Program-made: the position numbers and the translations under genes
The notes under the pieces: model-generated
The model's input: the letters and a program-made list of their open reading frames with translations, nothing else
Told to the model about the DNA's origin: nothing
The model's database searches: none
Origin: CAZIRF01 sp964541755
Lineage (GTDB): Bacteria > Spirochaetota > Spirochaetia > Treponematales > Breznakiellaceae
Direction of reading: 5' to 3'
DNA: 64,000 nucleotides
NCBI GenBank assembly: GCA_964541755.1
Contig: CAZIRF010000008.1
Coordinates: 19,808-83,807 of the forward strand
In this document: positions 1 to 7,722 of the stretch, one piece after another
Layout: each line of letters begins with the position of its first letter
How positions within the stretch are numbered: the first letter of the stretch is position 1

Positions 1-1
1 C

Positions 2-664
2 GTTCTCTCAATCACATTCGGGCTGATACTTCTGTCGCGCAGTTCCTGGCCCGTTTTCGCCCTGGGGGCCCTGTCTTTCCTCGTCGCAGCCGCCTACAGC
101 GCGGGGCCCCTGCCCCTTTCGCGCACTCCCTTGGGTGAGGGCTTCTCCGGTTTTTTCATGGGGCTCGTCATTCCCCTTGCCAGCGTCATAATCCACAGCG
201 GTCACCGCGTCTTCTTTGACTTGGAGCTTTCGGGGAATCTCGCCAACCTTTCTCTCAACTGGCGCGAAGCCCTGTCCTTTTTACTCTTTTTCATGCCCAT
301 GGCCGCCGGCATCGCAAATATCATGCTGGCAAACAACATCTGCGACCGCGAAGACGACCGCGAAAACGGGCGGGCAACCATACCCGTCCTTGTGGGTATC
401 CGCTCATCGCTCGTCCTGTGGGTCGCCCTTTACGCGGCAGGCTTCCTTGCGGTTGCCGCCGGTGCCCTCGCCGGGCTCTTGCCCTGGTGGATGATCTTCT
501 TTGTTTTGATCGGCCTTCCCGTATGGCCAAAAATCGCACAGTTTTTACAGCAGCAGGACAAGGCTACGACCTTTGCCGCCTCTGTCCAGATCTTTGTATT
601 ACAGGCACTCGCCCTCTGTCTTTTGGCGGGTGCAGGCATCATATTTAGCGTACAGGGCCTCTGA
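2..664 (+). CDS. menA: MenA/DmkA-like prenyltransferase (5' end outside window)
   Basis: The reading frame is open from base 2, so the gene is cut by the window start and only its C-terminal 220 residues are seen. It is an integral membrane UbiA-superfamily prenyltransferase that would attach a polyprenyl chain to dihydroxynaphthoate, making demethylmenaquinone. Two family landmarks are visible: YSAGPLPLSRTPLGE resembles the MenA 'Y-x-GP-P' block, and NNICDREDDRENGRATIPV is the second Asp-rich (D-x-x-x-D) metal/diphosphate site followed by the usual R-x-T-x-x-V. Hydrophobic segments alternate through to the C-terminus. It lies 47 bp upstream of an NDH-2-type dehydrogenase and a polyprenyl synthase on the same strand, which supports a quinone role. 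DmkA of Gram-positive extracellular electron transfer loci is the alternative name. MenA and DmkA cannot be told apart from this fragment. Confidence 0.85.
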   Translation, partial: VLSITFGLILLSRSSWPVFALGALSFLVAAAYSAGPLPLSRTPLGEGFSGFFMGLVIPLASVIIHSGHRVFFDLELSGNLANLSLNWREALSFLLFFMPMAAGIANIMLANNICDREDDRENGRATIPVLVGIRSSLVLWVALYAAGFLAVAAGALAGLLPWWMIFFVLIGLPVWPKIAQFLQQQDKATTFAASVQIFVLQALALCLLAGAGIIFSVQGL

Positions 665-711
665 AAGGTTTTTTGGAGCAGCTCATAGCACAATTCCCGA
701 GGGGGTATTAA

Positions 712-2820
712 ATGGACCAAGAGTCAAAAACCCGTATCGTCATCCTGGGTGGCGGCTACGCCGGCATAGAAGCGGCAAAGAAGCTGGGGAAACAGTACCG
801 CAAGAACCCCGCCGTCGACATCACCCTTGTTGACCGCAATCCCTGGCACACCCTCATGACCGAGCTCCACGAGATCGCCGGGAGCCGCACAGAGCCCGAA
901 GCCGTACAGGTGAGTTTCCAGCGTATTTTCGCCGGCTCGAAGGTGAATGTGGTCACCGACAAAATCGCCGAAATCGACTTCGACGGCAAGAAACTCATCT
1001 CCGAAACAGCCTCCTATCCGTATGACTACCTCGTCCTGGGCACCGGCGGAAAACCGGACTTCTTCGGGCTGCCGGGTATCCAGGAACACTCCTTTACCCT
1101 GTGGTCCCTCGAAGACGCAATCGCCATTCGCGAGCACGTCGAAGAGCAGTTCCGCAAATCGGTAAAGGAGCACTCCGCCGAAAAGCGCAAGAAGCTCTTG
1201 TCCTTCGTGGTGGCCGGCGCCGGCTTTACCGGCATCGAGTTCGTCGGTGAGCTCGTCGAACATGCCGATACCCTCTGCCGCAAGTACCACATCCACCGCG
1301 ACGAAGTGAAGATCAGCGTTGTCGAGGCCATGGGCGACATCCTGCCCATTCTGGCCGAAAAGCCCCGCCAAAAGGCGCGCCGCTACCTCGAGCGCAAGGG
1401 CGTGGAGATACTCCTCAACGCCCCCATAGTCGAAGCAAAAGAGGGAACCTACATCCTCAAGGACGGGCGCAGTCTCGAAGCGGCGACCTTTGTCTGGACC
1501 TGCGGCGTGCAGGCTTCCGAACTCACGGCAAAAATGCCGCTGTCCAAGGGTAAAACAGCCCGCGACGCGGGGACGGTCGTCTCCTGCGAGGGCATCCACG
1601 GGCGCGCCGGGGCCCGCTGCGACGACCCGGTGGTGCCGCTCGAGGGCGAGCGGGGACGCATCAACGTCGACAGTCACCTCGAATCGGTCGACCGCCCCGG
1701 GGTCTACCTCTGCGGCGACGTCATCTGGCACCTGCACGAGGGGAAACCCGTACCCCAGATTGTCGAAAACGCCCTTCAAAGCGGAGAAACGGTGGCCAAA
1801 AACATCGCCGCCGACATCGACAAGAAGGAAAAGCACGACTACAGTCCCTCTTTCCACGGCTTCATGATTTCAATAGGGAGCCGCTACGCGGTCGCCTCGG
1901 TCATGGGGATGAACCTCTACGGCATCTTCGCCATGGCCATGAAGCACCTTATCAACCTCCACTACCTCTGGGGTCTCGCGGGTCTCAACGCCTGCTGGAG
2001 CTACATCCTTGAGGAGTTCATCGACGTCAAGCAGAAGCGCTCCATGCTTCATGGCCACCTTTCTGCCCGCATTCCCGGCTTCTTCGCCCTCCCCGCCCGC
2101 CTCTGGCTGGGCCTTGTCTGGGTTATGGAAGGGGTCAACAAAATCGGCGAGGGCTGGCTGCACTTCGACAAGTCGCGCTCCTGGTGGATGTTCAGCAAGG
2201 GCGTAAGCCAGGCGGGCACCAACGCCCCGGCCGTTGCCAAGGGCGTCCAGCTTCTGGGCGATGCAGAAGCCGGCGCCGACGCGGTGAGCGCGGCCAGCGA
2301 AGCCTGGGAGGGGGCCGAAGCGACGGCAGAGGCCGCGGGTGAAGTGATCATGAATATCACCGTTGGCGGCGATGCGCCCCGAACCTTCGGCAAGATTTGG
2401 GACCTCGACAAGACGATTTTCTCGATGGATTCTGTCCTCGTCACCTGGTTCCGCGAGACCTTCATGGACGGTATCGCCAGCCACCTGCACTTCGGGCTCT
2501 TCCAGACCTCGATCGTCCTCGTGGAAATTGCCCTGGGACTCGCCCTTATGGGAGGCCTCTTCACCTTCCCGGCGGCCGCCGTCTCCATCATCATGTGCCT
2601 CGTCTTCATCCTTTCGGGGATGTTCTCCTGGTCGCAGCTCTGGTTCATCTTCCTCGCCATACTCCTCCTGGGCGGCGGGGGAAAGGCCTTCGGACTCGAC
2701 CACTACGTCATGCCCTGGATACGCGACCGCTGGTCGGGAACCCGCCTGGGGCAACGCAGCCACCTCTTCGCCGGCGAGCCCCTCATGACCCGCACCGCGA
2801 AGAAGAAGAAAGACCGGTAG
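712..2820 (+). CDS. ndh: NDH-2-type NADH:quinone dehydrogenase fused to a DoxX-like membrane domain
   Basis: A 702-residue flavoprotein. Residues 1 to about 430 are a pyridine-nucleotide-disulphide oxidoreductase. The FAD fingerprint ILGGGYAGIEA is at residues 9-19 and a second Rossmann motif, VVAGAGFTGIEF, near residue 166 binds NAD(P)H. GVYLCGDV is the late FAD motif and PQIVENALQSG follows it, as in NDH-2. Residues from about 445 onward hold several membrane helices with LPARLWLGLVWVMEGVNKIGEGW, the pattern of a DoxX-type domain, split by an Ala/Glu-rich stretch at about 520-545. Classical NDH-2 is 400-450 residues, so the C-terminal 250 residues are an added membrane module, as in the longer Ndh2 of Listeria-type electron transfer loci. 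The likely role is oxidation of NADH and reduction of a membrane quinone made with the flanking genes. The ATG at 712 follows a purine-rich GAGGGGGT. Confidence 0.85.
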   Translation: MDQESKTRIVILGGGYAGIEAAKKLGKQYRKNPAVDITLVDRNPWHTLMTELHEIAGSRTEPEAVQVSFQRIFAGSKVNVVTDKIAEIDFDGKKLISETASYPYDYLVLGTGGKPDFFGLPGIQEHSFTLWSLEDAIAIREHVEEQFRKSVKEHSAEKRKKLLSFVVAGAGFTGIEFVGELVEHADTLCRKYHIHRDEVKISVVEAMGDILPILAEKPRQKARRYLERKGVEILLNAPIVEAKEGTYILKDGRSLEAATFVWTCGVQASELTAKMPLSKGKTARDAGTVVSCEGIHGRAGARCDDPVVPLEGERGRINVDSHLESVDRPGVYLCGDVIWHLHEGKPVPQIVENALQSGETVAKNIAADIDKKEKHDYSPSFHGFMISIGSRYAVASVMGMNLYGIFAMAMKHLINLHYLWGLAGLNACWSYILEEFIDVKQKRSMLHGHLSARIPGFFALPARLWLGLVWVMEGVNKIGEGWLHFDKSRSWWMFSKGVSQAGTNAPAVAKGVQLLGDAEAGADAVSAASEAWEGAEATAEAAGEVIMNITVGGDAPRTFGKIWDLDKTIFSMDSVLVTWFRETFMDGIASHLHFGLFQTSIVLVEIALGLALMGGLFTFPAAAVSIIMCLVFILSGMFSWSQLWFIFLAILLLGGGGKAFGLDHYVMPWIRDRWSGTRLGQRSHLFAGEPLMTRTAKKKKDR

Positions 2821-2826
2821 GTATCG

Positions 2827-4204
2827 TTGACCGCAGCTTTTTTGGAAAAACATGTTGAATGGACCCGGGCGGAACTCGCCCGGGTGCGCCAACTCTTGGC
2901 ATTTACCTTGCGCGAAGAGGCTGCAGCCAGCCCGGCCCTGGGCCCCTGGGTTGAGACCGTCCTCGCCCGTCCTGGCAAGATGCTGCGGCCGCGCCTGGTC
3001 CTCGCGGGAGCACGTTTGGGCGCCGCTCAAACGGACTCCGCAGCCCCTGGCGCCGACGACNNNNNNNNNNNNNNNNNNNNNNNNNNNNNNNNNNNNNNNN
3101 NNNNNNNNNNNNNNNNNNNNNNNNNNNNNNNNNNNNNNNNNNNNNNNNNNNNNNNNNNNNTCTGGCGCCGACGACTCTGGCGCCGACGACTCTGGCGCCG
3201 ACGACTCTGGCGCCGACGACTCTGGCGCCGCCGACCCTGCCCACCAGGCATCAGCCACCCAGGACGACGGCGAACTCGAGGCCCTGCGGGACGCCCTTCG
3301 CAGCCGTATCGGGCACGGGACCTTTCCCCTTGAACCCGTCCCTGCCTTCAACGACTGGAAGGAGGAGTGCCCCGTCCCCGGAGGGCTCCCGAACCGCCTC
3401 TACCTCCTCGCCGTCGCCATCGAGACCCTGCACCTGGCGAGCCTCGCCCACGACGACGTCATCGACTCTTCTCCCCTGCGCCGCGGGAACCCCTCCGCCC
3501 CCGCCCTCCTGGGCCCGAGCGGGGCAGTCCTGGCCGGCGACCTCCTCCTTACACTGTGTTTTTCCCTCGTAAACGAGGGGGCCAGCGGCCCCGTGGCTCA
3601 GACTTTATCGGGCATGGTGCGCCTCATGGTGCGCAGCGAACTCGCCCAGAGCGCGGAGCGTCAGCGCTTTGACGCCATACTCTGCGGCGAACAGCCGCTC
3701 CCCGGCCGCCGCCAGTACCTGCGGACCATAGGCGGCAAGACCGCCCTTCTCTTCGCCATGGCCCTGGCCGCAGGAGCCGCCGAAGCGGGCGCACGCGGCA
3801 CAATACTCAAGAGGCTCGAACACTTCGGCTTTTCCCTGGGCCTCGCCTTCCAAATGGTAGACGACCTCTTGGACCTCGACGCCGGCGAGGCCTTCGGCAA
3901 GAGACCGGGGCAGGACCTCCTCGACGGGCAAATCACCCTGCCCCTCCTCTTGGGCCTTAAAAAAGACCGGGACGGCCGTCTGGCCGCCGCCGTGCGGGCC
4001 TTCCGCCGTAACGAGGCCCCCCTCGAAGGGGTCATTGGCATTCTCGAGGAGAGCCGCGTCTTCACCGCCTGTCAGCAAGAGATTGACACGTGGAGCGCCC
4101 GCGCCCGCCGCGAACTCACGGCCCTTGAAAAAACGGGGCTCCCCCGCGAAGCGCTCGCGGAACTCGACGAAATACTGCGCTTTGCCGTCGAACGCAGCCA
4201 CTAG
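2827..4204 (+). CDS. Polyprenyl diphosphate synthase, split by a scaffold gap within a coding minisatellite
   Basis: A trans-isoprenyl diphosphate synthase that would make the polyprenyl tail for the quinone. The N-terminal part (2827-3060) has GKMLRPRLVLAGARL, matching the family GKxxRP substrate loop. After the gap, HLASLAHDDVIDSSPLRRG carries the first Asp-rich DDxxD motif and FQMVDDLLDLD the second. The two halves are in different frames (+1 before the N run, +2 after it). Both sides carry the same 15-bp unit, so the frame change comes from the arbitrary 100-N filler and not from a real frameshift. The repeat encodes SGADD and lies in the loop between the GKxxRP segment and the first DDxxD helix, where ordinary synthases have no such insert. 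The start is TTG 2827 after GGTAGG, 6 bp behind the dehydrogenase stop. Chain length cannot be read. Confidence 0.85.
3046..3235 (+). repeat. 15-bp coding minisatellite (SGADD repeats), unresolved length
   Basis: The unit TCTGGCGCCGACGAC is present once, slightly varied, before the N run (3046-3060). It occurs four times exactly and once with a variant end after it (3161-3235). It encodes Ser-Gly-Ala-Asp-Asp in the frame of the downstream half. The assembly gap falls inside the array, which is what a tandem repeat longer than the read length would produce. The true copy number is unknown. Confidence 0.9.
3061..3160. other. Assembly gap (100 N)
   Basis: Exactly 100 N, the conventional filler for a gap of unknown size. 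It sits inside the tandem array, so its real content is almost certainly more copies of the 15-bp unit. A multiple of 15 would restore one continuous reading frame across the prenyl synthase gene. Confidence 0.95.
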
Positions 4205-4502
4205 GGCGCAGACTGTTTCCGTAAAAAACACTTGACGGGCGCCGGGCGCCGGGCGCCGCGCTAGCATCAGCCCAAAATTCCGCACGAAGCTGCAAGGAGC
4301 GAAACCGACATGAGCCTGTAGACCCTCGCCACCACCACTCCATGAGTCTCATCGAGCACGCGGCGATTCCAGGGTCCGGGATCGGTTTCCCCGATTCAAT
4401 ACCGTCAAATACAGTAGAGCCCTGCATGCAAACGATCTGTTACAAGGGGCGCTTTGCCGGCCTCCGGGCCCTGTGTACAAACCAACGACACAGGAGTCCA
4501 CC
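4205..4502. other. Intergenic region, 298 bp
   Basis: It holds a tandem GGCGCCG array (4238-4258) and a weak hairpin, ATCGG/CCGAT, at 4381-4395. A tiny three-codon frame (MSL, around 4310) with an AAGGAG upstream is visible but is too short to call. No terminator or RNA gene is recognisable. Confidence 0.5.
4232..4267 (+). promoter_or_regulatory. Possible promoter with a tandem repeat in its spacer
   Basis: TTGACG (4232-4237) and TAGCAT (4262-4267) resemble -35 and -10 boxes but are 24 bp apart. The spacer contains three copies of the 7-bp unit GGCGCCG (4238-4258). Removing one unit would give the ideal 17-bp spacing. It would serve the GNAT gene at 4503. This is inference only, because the -10 box matches consensus at 4 of 6 positions. 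Confidence 0.3.
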
Positions 4503-5537
4503 ATGACCTTTACCTTACACGAATACCGCCATTCCGAAGCCGCTTTTCGCGAGCTCCTCGACCTCTGCGCCGCCAGTTATGCCGCCTTCGACAAGCCCCG
4601 CAACTGGCTCCTCGACCGCTGGAACTTTACCGCCAGCGCAAGCCGCGTCATGAACGGGCTCTCCATTAGCGATTGGGAGAGAAATATCGGCCTTTGGCGC
4701 GACGGGGCCGGCACACTTATCGCCATCGCCCACGAAGAGGAGAACAAGGGCAACGTCTTTTTCGAGTTCCGCTCTCCCGCCTTCCAGACCCCCGAGCTTA
4801 TGGAAGAGCTCTTCAAGTGGGCGGAATCCGCCCTCGCCCGCCAGTGGCCCGGGCGCCCCATAAAGGGCTTTGGCCTGCGCATTGACGAAAACGATGGAGA
4901 GCTCAGCGACATGGCCCGTGCCCGCGGCTACCGCATTCCCGACTACCGCGAACCCTTGAGCCTGCGCGACCTCGCCCTCGCAGCGCCCCCGCCATACGGC
5001 AGCCCGGACGCCGTGCCCCCCGCAGGCTTCACCCTGGCCACCGGCAACGCCCTCCTGCCAGAGCTCAAGGCCCGCGCCCACATGAGGGCCTTCGGCTACG
5101 AGGGCGACCCCCGCAGGCCCGTAGAGAAGATCGCCGCCGCCTTCGAGGCCCTGCGCGAAACACCCGACTCTACCGCAGACCTCGACCTGGCCCTCCTCGA
5201 CAGCGAAGGCGAAATCGCCAGTTTCGTGGGCGTGTGGGCCGAGTCGCCCAAGACCGCCCAAAGGGCGTGCGCCGCACATAATGCGGGGAGCGCCGCCCGG
5301 AAGGCGGGTAGCGCCACCCACGGCCGCTACGGGGTCCTCGAACCGGTGGGCACAATCCCCTCCTACCGCCGCCTGGGCCTCGCGCAATGGCTCATCGAAG
5401 AAGGCGCCCGCCGCCTCCTGCAACGCAGCATCAGTACCCTCTACGTCGGCTCGGACCAGGACTTCTACCTGGCATCTGGCTTCAAGGTCATCACCTCAAG
5501 TCCCTGCTGGGACTACGAAATAAAAGGTGCAAATTGA
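4503..5537 (+). CDS. GNAT-family N-acetyltransferase
   Basis: A 344-residue cytosolic protein. The C-terminal third carries the acetyl-CoA binding block VGTIPSYRRLGLAQWLIEEG, the R-x-x-G-x-A pyrophosphate loop of GNAT enzymes. It is followed by a strand-helix pair ending in YVGSDQDFYLASGF, the usual GNAT C-terminus. The length suggests two GNAT-like halves with only the second clearly catalytic. The substrate cannot be inferred. The start is ATG 4503 with CAGGAG six bases upstream; an in-frame GTG at 4473 lacks a site. Residues around 255-275 are an Ala/Gly-rich insertion (ACAAHNAGSAARKAGSATH), one of several low-complexity inserts in this window. The stop is one base before the next gene, so the two are probably co-transcribed. 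Confidence 0.8.
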   Translation: MTFTLHEYRHSEAAFRELLDLCAASYAAFDKPRNWLLDRWNFTASASRVMNGLSISDWERNIGLWRDGAGTLIAIAHEEENKGNVFFEFRSPAFQTPELMEELFKWAESALARQWPGRPIKGFGLRIDENDGELSDMARARGYRIPDYREPLSLRDLALAAPPPYGSPDAVPPAGFTLATGNALLPELKARAHMRAFGYEGDPRRPVEKIAAAFEALRETPDSTADLDLALLDSEGEIASFVGVWAESPKTAQRACAAHNAGSAARKAGSATHGRYGVLEPVGTIPSYRRLGLAQWLIEEGARRLLQRSISTLYVGSDQDFYLASGFKVITSSPCWDYEIKGAN

Positions 5538-5538
5538 T

Positions 5539-6357
5539 ATGAAAGAACTCGTTCCACCCAATTACAGCGGGGTCGTGTCCCTGCGCCGGGGAAGCCCGGA
5601 AAAGCGTGAAATCCTCTTCGAAGAGGCCTTTGGCTATGCGGATATCCCCAACCAGCGGCCCAACAAGCTATCCACGCGCTTCGGGACCGCGTCGGCGGGC
5701 AAGGCCCTCGTGGCCGTGGGCATACTCAGCCTTGTCGAGGAGGGAGCTATCAGCCTCGAGACCCCCCTCAAGGACATCGCAACGCGGGATGGCGGCTTTG
5801 ACCTGGGGACCATACCTCCAGAAGTGACAATCCGCGACCTCCTCACCCACACATCCGGCATCGGCGACTACTTCGATGAGGAAACGATGGAAGACTACGC
5901 CGAGCTCTGGCACGACTTCCCCAACTACCGCATACGCAGCTCGCGCGACCTCCTGCCCCTCATCAACACCAAAACGCCCGCCTTTCCCCGGGGACAACGC
6001 TTCGCCTACAATAACGCCGGCTTCGTCATCCTCGACCTTGTCATCGAAACCCTCACCGGTGAAGTCTTTGACCGCTACCTCGCCCGCAAGGTCCTGGCCC
6101 CCGCAAGCCTCGAAGCCATGCTGTCCCCCCATTCCCGGGAAGAAGGCGGCGACTCCTATGGCCTTGGTATCTGGCTACGCAAAGCCCCCGACAGCGAAGA
6201 ACGCTACATCCCCTACTTCACCGGCAGCGACCCGGGTGCCAGCTTCATCTCCAGCCACGACCCCAAAGACGGCAGCACCGCCACCCTCTTCTCGAACCGG
6301 GGCGACAACGTCTGTGAACTTGAGTGGAAACTGCGGGAGGCTATTGCAAGAAAATAA
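5539..6357 (+). CDS. Beta-lactamase-fold serine hydrolase
   Basis: A 272-residue member of the class C beta-lactamase / penicillin-binding-protein-like hydrolase family. The catalytic S-x-x-K is SAGK (S52, K55) in FGTASAGKALVAVG, and the Tyr motif Y-x-N appears as YNN in FAYNNAGFVILD. HTSGIGDYF is the typical third landmark. There is no signal peptide, so a cytosolic esterase or peptidase role is likelier than cell-wall synthesis. The protein is shorter than the usual 350-400 residues, mainly at its C-terminus. The ATG at 5539 is preceded by AAAAGGTG; an upstream in-frame GTG (5527) lies within that site. It directly follows the GNAT gene. Confidence 0.8.
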   Translation: MKELVPPNYSGVVSLRRGSPEKREILFEEAFGYADIPNQRPNKLSTRFGTASAGKALVAVGILSLVEEGAISLETPLKDIATRDGGFDLGTIPPEVTIRDLLTHTSGIGDYFDEETMEDYAELWHDFPNYRIRSSRDLLPLINTKTPAFPRGQRFAYNNAGFVILDLVIETLTGEVFDRYLARKVLAPASLEAMLSPHSREEGGDSYGLGIWLRKAPDSEERYIPYFTGSDPGASFISSHDPKDGSTATLFSNRGDNVCELEWKLREAIARK

Positions 6358-6374
6358 GAGGGGCGCCCCGCCAT

Positions 6375-6408
6375 CTTGAGGGGCCCGGCCCAAGCCGGTC
6401 CCCTCAAG
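6375..6408. terminator. GC-rich hairpin after the serine hydrolase gene
   Basis: CTTGAGGGG (6375-6383) pairs with CCCCTCAAG (6400-6408), and an inner CGGC/GCCG pairs too. No T-tract follows, so this is a transcript-end or processing hairpin rather than a classical intrinsic terminator. The following 80 bp are GC-rich with further self-complementarity. Confidence 0.45.
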
Positions 6409-6508
6409 CCGTCGTCGGTCTGCGGCTCCGGCTTCCGGCGGGCCCTGCGGGCCGCGCCGGCGATCCTCCGCCTCCGCCCTGGCGCGGGAGACGGGCGAAT
6501 TCCTATAC

Positions 6509-6549
6509 TACCATGATATTCCATTTTTCAATATTGTTTTTTCATGGTA
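6509..6549. promoter_or_regulatory. Inverted repeat in the AT-rich upstream region of a DUF4143 ATPase gene
   Basis: TACCATG (6509-6515) and CATGGTA (6543-6549) form an inverted repeat just before the ATG at 6560. The block is much more AT-rich than its surroundings and includes TATATT at 6548-6553. It could be an operator or a hairpin close to the start codon. There is no Shine-Dalgarno sequence, so the mRNA may be nearly leaderless. Confidence 0.35.
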
Positions 6550-6559
6550 TATTGAATGT

Positions 6560-7696
6560 ATGATTATTCGCACCAGCATTGAATTGGTCAAACAAGCCCT
6601 GGACAGAGTCCCCATCTGTTATCTGGCTGGCCCTCGCCAAGTCGGGAAAACAACCCTTGCGCGACAACTTGTTCCATTCAATTCCAGCGCATACTTTGAC
6701 TTGGAAGACCCCGCGAGCCTGGCGCGGCTTGAAGCACCCAAACAAGCGCTGAATCAATCTGTTCCATTGATCGTCATCGACGAGATACAGCTTCGTCCGG
6801 ACCTCTTCCCCATACTCAGGGTATTGGCGGATTCACCAGAGCGAAAAACACGTTGGCTTGTATTGGGCAGCGCTTCACCGGCCATACTCAAGGGTGTGGG
6901 TGAATCCCTTGCAGGCCGTGTCGAGATGGTCGAACTCACTGGCTTGAAACTCGAAGAAGTGGGAGCTCAACAATGGAAAACACTGCTCCATCGCGGTGGT
7001 TTTCCCCGATCATGGCTTGCGACAAACGACGGGAACAGTATGGAATGGCGACGTCAATTCGTAAATTCCATTTTGTCTCGAGACCTGCCCATGTTGGGTG
7101 TACAGATTCCCCTTCCCGCCCTTCAGCGGCTATGGCTCATGATGGCGCACTGGCATGGCCAAATATGGAATGCCGCCGAACCGGCGCGGACCTTGGGAAT
7201 ATCGGAAACCACGGTACACCGCCTGACAGACTTCATGGAGGGCCTTTATTTTATCAGGCAACTCAAACCTTGGCACAGCAATTCGGGGAAGCGTCTGGTA
7301 AAACGCCCAAAACTCTACATTCGCGATTCGGGCCTCTGCGCGGCCGCTCTGGGAATACGCAACTTCGATGAACTTATCAGCCATCCCAAGGGAGGGGCGC
7401 TATGGGAAGGCTTTATTATTGAAGAGCTCATTCAACACTACAAGCCACAGGAAGCGTGGTTCTGGGCTACCCATAATGGTGCAGAACTTGATCTCCTCTT
7501 GATAAAGGACAGTCGACGCCTTGGCTTTGAAATCAAATTGAGTGATGCCCCACGTTTGACGCCATCAATGCGTATAGCCAAAACAGAACTCGATTTGGAT
7601 ACCCTAACCGTAATCCATGGCGGCACACACAGCTGGCCGCTGGCAGAGGGCATCTTTGCATGCCCATTGAAGGCAGCCCTCAAAGAAAGCCCCTGA
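6560..7696 (+). CDS. AAA-type ATPase, DUF4143 family
   Basis: A 378-residue protein. The N-terminal ATPase domain has a Walker A loop GPRQVGKTT (residues 24-32) and a Walker B-like LIVIDEIQLRPDLFP near residue 72, then VLGSASPAI (sensor). The C-terminal half (GLYFIRQLKPWHSNSGKRLVKRPKLYIRDSG, later ELDLLL and FEIKLS) is the DUF4143 region, which carries a nuclease-like D/E-x-K signature. The biochemical role of this widespread family is unknown; members are often horizontally moved. No helper gene is adjacent. A second, distinct family member lies at 50347. The gene is less GC-rich than its neighbours, consistent with transfer. Confidence 0.85.
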   Translation: MIIRTSIELVKQALDRVPICYLAGPRQVGKTTLARQLVPFNSSAYFDLEDPASLARLEAPKQALNQSVPLIVIDEIQLRPDLFPILRVLADSPERKTRWLVLGSASPAILKGVGESLAGRVEMVELTGLKLEEVGAQQWKTLLHRGGFPRSWLATNDGNSMEWRRQFVNSILSRDLPMLGVQIPLPALQRLWLMMAHWHGQIWNAAEPARTLGISETTVHRLTDFMEGLYFIRQLKPWHSNSGKRLVKRPKLYIRDSGLCAAALGIRNFDELISHPKGGALWEGFIIEELIQHYKPQEAWFWATHNGAELDLLLIKDSRRLGFEIKLSDAPRLTPSMRIAKTELDLDTLTVIHGGTHSWPLAEGIFACPLKAALKESP

Positions 7697-7722
7697 TATT
7701 TTGATATTGTGGGGGAGTGCCC

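Noticed and set aside
724..1857. 377-codon minus-strand frame inside the NDH-2 gene
   Set aside because: It is a GC-rich shadow of the dehydrogenase. Other long antisense frames (for example in polA 39221-40459 and bmp 42689-43951) were rejected for the same reason.
3061..3160. Real frameshift in the prenyl synthase gene
   Set aside because: The frame change coincides exactly with a 100-N filler inside a tandem repeat, so it is explained by gap size.
4290..4330. Leader peptide (MSL) upstream of the GNAT gene
   Set aside because: Three codons only, no regulatory codon run and no terminator/antiterminator structure visible.
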